The position numbers and the translations under genes are program-made. A DNA stretch of 5,068 nt from Weeksellaceae bacterium (GTDB taxonomy: Bacteria > Bacteroidota > Bacteroidia > Flavobacteriales > Weeksellaceae). The notes under the pieces are model-generated. The model did no database searches and was not told where the DNA came from. It was given only the letters and a program-made list of their open reading frames with translations. The stretch lies in the NCBI GenBank assembly GCA_028694715.1, contig JAQVKJ010000126.1, positions 1-5,068 on the forward strand, written 5' to 3'. This document shows positions 1-5,068 of this stretch, piece after piece (position 1 is the first letter of the stretch; each line of letters starts with the position of its first letter).

Positions 1-139
1 CAATATCAAAAAATCGGATGAGGTCTCTGAAGATTTGCTGAAATCATACGATGAGAGAATTCAGGATTTGACAGATAAATTTGTAAAACAGGCAGATGAA
101 TTCTTGATGACCAAGGAAAAAGACATCATGACTTTGTGA
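1..139 (+). CDS. frr: Ribosome recycling factor, C-terminal end (partial)
   Basis: This is the 3' end of a gene that begins before the window; 45 codons from base 2 to the TGA at 137-139 are visible. The family releases the 70S ribosome from mRNA after termination, acting with EF-G in the cytoplasm. The visible part is strongly charged and helical, with the pattern LLKSYDERIQDLTDKF followed by a KEKDIMTL ending. That matches the last helix of the three-helix bundle and the typical RRF tail (x-KE-x-[DE]-[IL]-M). Full-length family members are about 185 residues, so roughly three quarters of the gene lies upstream. In many bacteria frr follows pyrH, but that part is not visible here. No canonical U-tract terminator follows the stop. 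The assignment rests on the tail alone but is fairly secure. Confidence 0.85.
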   Translation, partial: NIKKSDEVSEDLLKSYDERIQDLTDKFVKQADEFLMTKEKDIMTL

Positions 140-228
140 TGATTCAACAAAAGAAATGAAATCCAAACACCGTTCATTAGGTAACGCTGCTTTTATTTTA
201 TCGATGATGAAAAGAATTCAGAATCAAT

Positions 229-266
229 ATTTTCGGTAGAATCCTACTATGTTTGTTGCCGAAAAT
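229..266. repeat. 8-bp inverted repeat between convergent frr and purC
   Basis: ATTTTCGG (229-236) is perfectly complementary to CCGAAAAT (259-266) across a 22-bp loop. It sits in the 173-bp gap between the convergent 3' ends of frr and purC (140-312). The position suggests a bidirectional transcript end or a 3' stem. However, the 3' arm is A-rich on both strands and no U-tract follows, so it is not a canonical intrinsic terminator. A second small hairpin (GAGAG 299-303 / CTCTC 310-314) overlaps the purC stop codon. The rest of the gap holds only a 27-codon frame (156-239) with no recognisable content. Confidence 0.4.
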
Positions 267-312
267 CTAATCGGACGAACACTGCTCAGAGATTTTGGGA
301 GAGGAAGAACTC

Positions 313-996
313 TCAAATCAAGAATTCTTTTTCGAGTTGGAGTGGCTCCAAATATTCCCCATTTTTGTAAACCCGCATATTCCCACCAGAAATTTCATCA
401 ATCAGCATCACTTGACCGTTCACATCCCTTCCGAATTCCAGTTTTATGTCATACAGTTCAAGCTCTTTTTCGGCCAATTCGCCTTTGATGACATTGCAGA
501 TTTGCACGGTTTCATCTTTGATTTTATCGTATTCTTCATTGCTGAGAATCCCCAACATTGAGAGTGCATCTTTGGAAATTGGCGGATCGCCCCGTTCATC
601 GTCCTTGACGGTGATTTCTACAAAGTTTTCCAGCAATTGTCCTTCTTTGCAATAAGCAGCATATCTCCTAAAAAAACTGCCGACCGCCCTGAAACGGCAA
701 ATCACCTCGAGTCCGTTGCCAAAAGCAAAAGCTTTTTTGACTGTCATCGTCTGATTTTCAATGTCGGCATCCACATAATGGGTTGCAAATCCTTTTTGAT
801 TGAGCAATTCAAAAAAATGAATGCTCATTTTCAATCCGGATTTTCCTGCACCCTCTATTGTGAGGCCAACTGTATTGGCTCCCGGATCAAAAACTCCGTC
901 TGTACCCGTTACATCGTCTTTGAATTTTAGCAAAAACAGATCGGCTTGCTCAGTTTCGTACACATCCTTGGTTTTTCCGGTATAGACCCTTTTCAT
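313..996 (-). CDS. purC: Phosphoribosylaminoimidazole-succinocarboxamide (SAICAR) synthase, short form
   Basis: PurC catalyses the ATP-dependent joining of CAIR and aspartate to give SAICAR in cytoplasmic de novo purine synthesis. The 227-residue protein is complete and of the short (about 230-240) bacterial type. Visible signatures are an N-terminal nucleotide-binding strand-loop, YTGKTKDVY (residues 5-13); the core RFRAVGSFFRRY (101-112); KDDERGDPPI (131-140); the family signature LYDIKLEFG (181-189); and LIDEISGGNMRVY (198-210), where other family members usually read DEISPDTxR. The ATG at 996-994 fits the first conserved residues and leaves no room for a longer N-terminus. A candidate promoter lies 22 bp upstream. 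The wording FDPGANTVGLTIEGAG and DEISGGNMR resembles, from memory, the PurC of clostridial Firmicutes more than the roughly 310-residue form I associate with Bacteroides and flavobacteria. This could mark acquisition by transfer. Confidence 0.95.
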   Translation of the reverse strand: MKRVYTGKTKDVYETEQADLFLLKFKDDVTGTDGVFDPGANTVGLTIEGAGKSGLKMSIHFFELLNQKGFATHYVDADIENQTMTVKKAFAFGNGLEVICRFRAVGSFFRRYAAYCKEGQLLENFVEITVKDDERGDPPISKDALSMLGILSNEEYDKIKDETVQICNVIKGELAEKELELYDIKLEFGRDVNGQVMLIDEISGGNMRVYKNGEYLEPLQLEKEFLI

Positions 997-1017
997 CGGC
1001 TTTTAATATTTGATTGT

Positions 1018-1045
1018 CAAAATTACGATTATCCACAAAATTCAA
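1018..1045 (-). promoter_or_regulatory. Candidate purC promoter (Bacteroidota type)
   Basis: On the minus strand TAATTTTG (1025-1018) matches the -7 consensus TAnnTTTG exactly. A TTG (1045-1043) lies 17 bp upstream, at the short end of the spacing reported for flavobacterial promoters. The predicted transcript would start about 15 bases before the purC ATG, giving a very short leader. The site is downstream of the terminator that closes the cold-shock gene, so purC probably has its own transcript. Confidence 0.5.
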
Positions 1046-1086
1046 CGCAAGAAACTTCGGCGAATATTTAGTCAACATCTATGAAC

Positions 1087-1117
1087 AAAAAAGAAGGCCT
1101 CACAACGAAACCTTCTT
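1087..1117 (-). terminator. Intrinsic terminator after the cold-shock gene
   Basis: Read on the minus strand, AAGAAGG (1117-1111) and CCTTCTT (1097-1091) form a 7-bp stem around a 13-base loop. The stem runs straight into TTTT (1090-1087). On the plus strand the stem is followed by AATTGCAT, so the signal works only in the direction of the cold-shock gene, whose stop is 33 bp upstream. It separates that gene from purC. Confidence 0.75.
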
Positions 1118-1149
1118 AATTGCATTTGTAAATCTTTATAAACTTATTC

Positions 1150-1341
1150 TCAAGCCTTCATGACATTTACTGCATTGATGCCCTTTTTCCCTTCTTCAAG
1201 GTCAAAAGTAACCTGATCATCTTGTTTAATACTTTCTTTCAAACCCGAAACATGAACGAAGTACTCTTTTCCTGATTCGTCATCTTTAATGAAGCCATAA
1301 CCTTTGGATTCATTAAAGAACTTTACAGTACCTTTATGCAT
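1150..1341 (-). CDS. Cold-shock domain protein (CspA family)
   Basis: This is a single cold-shock (OB-fold) domain of 63 residues that binds single-stranded RNA and DNA and commonly acts as an RNA chaperone in the cytoplasm. RNP1 is KGYGFI (13-18) and RNP2 is YFVHVSG (27-33). The surface aromatic set F8, F9, Y15, F17, F28 and H30 is present, with F8-F9 in place of the more usual W-F pair. The C-terminus GKKGINAVNV is the usual last strand (G-x-x-A-x-N-V). The ATG at 1341-1339 gives the standard start, M-x-K-G-T-V-K-F-F. The gene is divergent from the GH109-type gene across 93 bp and ends at a strong terminator. Its promoter is unclear: TTG (1424-1422) with TAAATTG (1404-1398) at 17 bp is a degenerate match. 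This would leave a leader of about 50 nt. Whether it is cold-induced cannot be told from the sequence. Confidence 0.95.
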   Translation of the reverse strand: MHKGTVKFFNESKGYGFIKDDESGKEYFVHVSGLKESIKQDDQVTFDLEEGKKGINAVNVMKA

Positions 1342-1407
1342 AATAATATAAATTTTGGGAAAGTTAAGGTTTTATTTAGAGTTTTTTAACTGAAATTCAA
1401 TTTATTT

Positions 1408-1415
1408 TAACTTTG
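1408..1415 (+). promoter_or_regulatory. -7 promoter element for the GH109-type gene
   Basis: TAACTTTG is an exact TAnnTTTG match whose last base is 19 bp before the ATG at 1435. A clear TTTG is missing at the -33 position; only a T-run (1382-1387) lies there. The predicted leader is about 13 nt and carries no Shine-Dalgarno sequence. The element lies in the divergent region shared with the cold-shock gene. Confidence 0.5.
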
Positions 1416-1416
1416 A

Positions 1417-2805
<1,389 letters not shown>

Positions 2806-2814
<9 letters not shown>

Positions 2815-2958
2815 GCTTATTCTGGCAATGCATTGGGCAGCAGTTGTCAAGTGAGCAAACAATTCGATTCGGTCAGCAGTAGGGGTGAATCCCTCATGGA
2901 GTTTGTAGTTTTTGATGACTTAGAGCGGGTCCCAGACGAAATTATAATGCCACTATAA
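2806..2958 (+). other. Open stretch in frame after the GH109 stop (possible gene remnant)
   Basis: After the TAA at 2803-2805 the same frame stays open for 50 codons to TAA at 2956-2958. From about 2820 the base composition is more GC-rich and coding-like than the DNA that follows; one stretch reads MEFVVFDDLERVPDEII. The opposite strand is also open (3005 down to a stop at 2849-2847). Fifty open codons are not significant alone. I do not recognise the peptide in either direction. It could be the tail of a decayed gene, a fragment of a mobile element, or chance. Confidence 0.25.
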
Positions 2959-2960
2959 TT
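2940..2960. repeat. 7-bp inverted repeat
   Basis: AATTATA (2940-2946) is complementary to TATAATT (2954-2960) around a 7-base loop. Flanking GGG (2928-2930) and CCC (2967-2969) could lengthen it with an interruption. No U-tract follows on either strand. It coincides with the end of the open stretch and the return to AT-rich intergenic DNA, so it may bound a remnant. A shorter stem (TGGGA 3013-3017 / TCCCA 3023-3027) lies further right. Between 2961 and 3100 I see nothing else. Confidence 0.3.
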
Positions 2961-3102
2961 AACCTGCCCAACTTTGTTTGTATTTTGAATTCGTCCTGAT
3001 TTTTTCTATTGTTGGGAGTATTTCCCATTAAAAAAACACACAATTCCCACTGATTGGATACGAGGTTAAACAACAACACAGGATGAAATGCCAAATTGAT
3101 GG

Positions 3103-3121
3103 ATAGATAACAATTATCTAT
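3103..3121. promoter_or_regulatory. Perfect 8+8 bp dyad, candidate operator
   Basis: ATAGATAA (3103-3110) and TTATCTAT (3114-3121) form a perfect inverted repeat with a CAA spacer, 19 bp in all. Its centre is about 57 bp upstream of the predicted start of the following transcript, and it ends 7 bp before the nearest -33 candidate. This spacing suits a dimeric activator or a repressor bound just upstream of RNA polymerase. There is no U-tract, so it is not a terminator. The regulator is unknown; Rrf2/IscR-type or Crp/Fnr-type proteins would be plausible given the downstream sufB, but the sequence is not a recognised consensus of either. Confidence 0.45.
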
Positions 3122-3128
3122 GAGTTAT

Positions 3129-3162
3129 TTTGGTTGTAATTTAGAATGGCTTTGTATCTTTG
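3129..3162 (+). promoter_or_regulatory. Strong Bacteroidota-type promoter for the leader and sufB operon
   Basis: TATCTTTG (3155-3162) matches TAnnTTTG exactly. Upstream are TTG (3134-3136, 18-bp spacing) and TTTG (3129-3132, 22-bp spacing), both within the range described for this promoter class. The predicted start is near 3167-3170. It is the best promoter in the window and the only convincing one ahead of the exported-protein gene and sufB. Confidence 0.7.
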
Positions 3163-3167
3163 CATTA

Positions 3168-3298
3168 AAATAAAACAAACAAATATCCGGTTCGGAATCT
3201 CATTGAAATCAAATGCTTCAAAACTCTGACAATGAAGTGGTGAGCAATTGAAGCCCGGTTTCAGATTCGCTGGAGTAACAGCTTTTTATGCTGTTTTT
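3168..3298 (+). ncRNA. Structured leader or small RNA between promoter and terminator
   Basis: About 130 nt lie between a strong promoter and an intrinsic terminator. Complementary segments are GAATCT (3195-3200) with AGATTC (3263-3268) as an outer stem; GCTTCAA (3215-3221) with TTGAAGC (3248-3254), extended by CTC (3224-3226) with GAG (3242-3244); and a short CATTGA hairpin (3201-3215). CTTCA (3216-3220) can instead pair with TGAAG (3233-3237), so two folds compete. A 12-codon frame, MLQNSDNEVVSN (3213-3251), overlaps the central hairpin and might be a leader peptide. I recognise no known riboswitch, 6S or SRP motif. It could be a cis-acting attenuator for the gene starting at 3313 and for sufB, or a free small RNA. 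Base pairing was found by eye, without energy calculation. Confidence 0.45.
3277..3298 (+). terminator. Intrinsic terminator at the end of the leader, with competing upstream pairing
   Basis: AACAGC (3277-3282) pairs with GCTGTT (3290-3295) around TTTTTAT, followed by TTT (3296-3298). The hairpin lies 14 bp before the TTG start of the next gene. The CAGC arm (3279-3282) can also pair with GCTG at 3269-3272, which would prevent the terminator. This is the arrangement of a transcription attenuator. With 6 bp it is of moderate strength and might be read through. Confidence 0.55.
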
Positions 3299-3312
3299 AA
3301 AATTGAATTGGT

Positions 3313-4179
3313 TTGAACTATATAAAGTTTTTGGCGCTTTTTCATACGGTCGGTATTTTTGCTCAGTCCACCATAGACGAGGCACAACTCAAAGTATTTT
3401 TGCCCGATGAAAATTCCCAGACCTATAATTGGATTTATACCCAAAATTTCTTCTTTGGCAATTTTGGGCTGAAACAGCTGATGAGTGCAGTTCCGGTCAA
3501 TCCACAGCCGGCGAGAAGCATCACAATATCGGCTACACCTTCTTCGGGTAAAACAGTGCCGGTAATGGAACTTCATTATGACAAAGCAGGAAATCTCAAA
3601 CGGATGAATGTACTCGAATCCTTCTTTGGCACACCGATGACCGTAGAATACAAATACCGTGACGGCTTGATTGAGCAGGAAACCATTTACCAAAAAAAAG
3701 CCGGAGAAACAGTAGAGAAAATCAATCTGTTTTATTATGCTGAAGGAAAAATGATTGTCCAAAATCACCGCGGGATGCTGGATGTGTACAACCTGAACGG
3801 CAAGGTGTTGTCCAAAAGAAGTTACATAGCAGGAAAACTGGTGCTCAACGATAAAATCGAAGACAATTGCAGACTTACCAACTACAGAGGGAAGCCCATC
3901 AGTAAGATTTGTTTCAGCAGTTTTAATCTCGATTTGCCATTGAGCATTGAGGAATTCAGCATGAACGAAGACAAGAACGGGAAAGTTGAACTTATGAAAG
4001 ATCAAACATTGGAAATTAAGCAAAAATCAGAAGTTGAATATTCTGTATTGAACAATGGCAAAGAACAATATATTTTGAAACTTGATGAGAACAAACGGGT
4101 GAAATCATTCCATTTCCTCGGAATTAAATCCGAGAAAGTGGCACCCGTGAATTTTAATTTTAACTATATGAACCCTTAA
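3313..4179 (+). CDS. Unrecognised exported protein, 288 residues, coupled to sufB
   Basis: I do not recognise a family. The N-terminus is a typical Sec signal peptide: K5, a hydrophobic core [11 protein letters not shown] (6-16), and a likely cut near AQS (17-19). There is no lipobox cysteine. The mature part is rich in short beta strands with alternating aromatic and charged residues (for example [17 protein letters not shown], 83-99, and [19 protein letters not shown], 110-128). This resembles YD/MORN-like beta repeats without a clear period. The start is TTG at 3313: the frame has a stop at 3304-3306 and the next in-frame ATG (3481) would remove the signal peptide. ATT at 3307 is the only other upstream option. 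A terminator hairpin lies 14 bp upstream. The stop is 2 bp before the sufB ATG, so the two genes are almost surely co-transcribed and perhaps translationally coupled. A role in Fe-S biogenesis is not shown; placement may be incidental. Confidence 0.8.
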   Translation: MNYIKFLALFHTVGIFAQSTIDEAQLKVFLPDENSQTYNWIYTQNFFFGNFGLKQLMSAVPVNPQPARSITISATPSSGKTVPVMELHYDKAGNLKRMNVLESFFGTPMTVEYKYRDGLIEQETIYQKKAGETVEKINLFYYAEGKMIVQNHRGMLDVYNLNGKVLSKRSYIAGKLVLNDKIEDNCRLTNYRGKPISKICFSSFNLDLPLSIEEFSMNEDKNGKVELMKDQTLEIKQKSEVEYSVLNNGKEQYILKLDENKRVKSFHFLGIKSEKVAPVNFNFNYMNP

Positions 4180-4181
4180 AA

Positions 4182-5068
4182 ATGAGTAAAAATAAATATA
4201 CAGAAGACGATCTGAGGCAGGACCTGGCCTCGAACAAAGAGTACGAATTCGGCTTTACAACCGACATCGAGTATGAAGATTTCCCCAAAGGAATCAACGA
4301 AGAAATCGTCCGTATGATTTCAGAAAAAAAGAACGAACCAGAATGGATGACAGAATGGCGTCTGGAAGCTTTCAGAATCTGGAAAGAAATGGACAAAGAA
4401 CCCGAGTGGGCAAACATTTCTTATGAAAAACCAAACTTCCAAGACATCACCTATTACGCAGCACCCAAGAACAGACCCAAACTGGACAGCTTGGATGAAG
4501 TTGACCCCGAATTGCTCAAAACTTTTGAGAAACTGGGCATTTCAATAGAAGAACAGAAACGATTATCAGGAGTAGCCATGGATGTCGTGATTGATAGTGT
4601 CTCCGTAAAAACCACCTTTCAGAATACGCTTTCTGAGCTGGGCATCATCTTCATGTCAATCAGCGAAGCCATTCAGAAATATCCCGATTTGGTCAGAAAA
4701 TACATTGGCAGGGTGGTACCCAGGACGGACAATTATTATGCGGCTTTGAATTCGGCGGTTTTCTCCGATGGATCCTTTTGCTACATCCCCAAAGGGGTGC
4801 GCTGCCCAATGGAACTGTCCACTTATTTTAGAATCAATCAGGCGGGCTCAGGTCAGTTTGAACGCACCTTGCTCATCGCCGACGAAGACGCCTATGTCTC
4901 CTACCTGGAAGGCTGTACGGCTCCCATGCGAGATGAAAACCAACTGCATGCCGCAGTGGTTGAACTCATTGCAATGGAAGGCGCCGAAATCAAATATTCA
5001 ACCGTTCAGAACTGGTATCCGGGAGACGAAAATGGACTGGGAGGTGTATTCAACTTCGTGACCAAAAG
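4182..5068 (+). CDS. sufB: Fe-S cluster assembly scaffold SufB (partial, 5' part)
   Basis: The reading frame is intact for 295 codons and leaves the window without a stop; full-length SufB is about 480-495 residues, so roughly the last 190 are missing. SufB is the scaffold of the cytoplasmic SufBCD complex, where Fe-S clusters form from sulfur delivered by SufS and its partner. The N-terminal region carries [18 protein letters not shown] (51-68), typical of the family. The core has [15 protein letters not shown] (205-219), with C208 in the cysteine position linked to sulfur transfer in E. coli SufB, and [20 protein letters not shown] (241-260) with C245. [20 protein letters not shown] (266-285) is likewise family-typical. 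The conserved cysteine and glutamate of the C-terminal half lie outside. ATG 4182 is chosen because it follows the previous stop by 2 bp and gives the usual short N-terminus. No promoter is visible directly upstream. sufC, sufD and sufS would be expected next. Confidence 0.97.
   Translation, partial: MSKNKYTEDDLRQDLASNKEYEFGFTTDIEYEDFPKGINEEIVRMISEKKNEPEWMTEWRLEAFRIWKEMDKEPEWANISYEKPNFQDITYYAAPKNRPKLDSLDEVDPELLKTFEKLGISIEEQKRLSGVAMDVVIDSVSVKTTFQNTLSELGIIFMSISEAIQKYPDLVRKYIGRVVPRTDNYYAALNSAVFSDGSFCYIPKGVRCPMELSTYFRINQAGSGQFERTLLIADEDAYVSYLEGCTAPMRDENQLHAAVVELIAMEGAEIKYSTVQNWYPGDENGLGGVFNFVTK

Noticed and set aside
156..239. Small 27-codon frame between frr and purC
   Set aside because: It has no promoter or ribosome-binding evidence and no recognisable content, and lies in a short convergent gap.
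249..930. Several plus-strand open frames over purC, with a TATGTTTG promoter-like match at 248-255
   Set aside because: They are antisense to a clearly conserved purC, and their peptides show no domain pattern. The promoter match lacks a -33 element and no gene follows, though an antisense transcript cannot be excluded.
3168..3298. Leader considered as a known riboswitch, 6S RNA or SRP RNA
   Set aside because: None of the diagnostic motifs (for example the SRP GGAA-capped hairpin, or cobalamin, TPP or SAM cores) is visible by eye.
3286..4023. Long open frame of 245 codons on the minus strand, antisense to the unknown exported protein
   Set aside because: The plus-strand frame has a proper signal peptide and coding-like codon use and abuts sufB. 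The minus-strand peptide is rich in F, H, C and I with no domain pattern, as expected of a shadow frame.
4160..4417. Minus-strand open frame of 85 codons over the sufB start
   Set aside because: It lies entirely opposite the conserved sufB N-terminus and shows no features of its own.
4768..5061. Plus-strand open frame of 97 codons within sufB
   Set aside because: It is an out-of-frame shadow of the intact sufB frame, which carries the family motifs.

Overview
The window looks like chromosomal DNA from a member of the Bacteroidota (Flavobacteriia/Cytophagia-like). The evidence is moderately AT-rich sequence, intergenic regions with exact matches to the Bacteroidota -7 promoter element TAnnTTTG, little Shine-Dalgarno signal ahead of the starts, and protein types common in that phylum (a Tat-exported GH109-type oxidoreductase-fold protein, a short cold-shock protein, SufB). 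No tRNA, rRNA, CRISPR array, integrase or complete insertion sequence is visible.

Left part (1-1341): the last 45 codons of ribosome recycling factor (frr, +) converge on a complete purC (-, SAICAR synthase). An unassigned 173-bp gap with an 8-bp inverted repeat lies between them. Upstream of purC on the same strand is a 63-residue cold-shock protein gene, separated from purC by an intrinsic terminator that works only toward purC. purC has its own candidate promoter inside that gap.

Middle (1342-2958): a 93-bp divergent promoter region separates the cold-shock gene from a 456-residue GH109/Gfo-Idh-MocA family protein (+) with a twin-arginine signal. After its stop codon, the same frame stays open for another 50 codons and the other strand is also open. 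This may be a gene remnant or chance.

Right part (2959-5068): a layered control region leads into a probable two-gene (or longer) operon. In order it holds a perfect 8+8 bp dyad, a strong promoter (TTG, 18 bp, TATCTTTG), a roughly 145-nt leader with several complementary segments, a 12-codon upstream reading frame and an intrinsic terminator with a competing upstream pairing. Next comes an unrecognised 288-residue protein with a signal peptide and a TTG start, and 2 bp later sufB, the Fe-S cluster assembly scaffold, which runs off the end. No separate sufB promoter is visible, so the dyad, promoter and leader/terminator may control Fe-S cluster biogenesis together with the unknown exported protein. 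The alternative is that the leader is an independent small RNA of about 130 nt. This control region is the most interesting part of the window.
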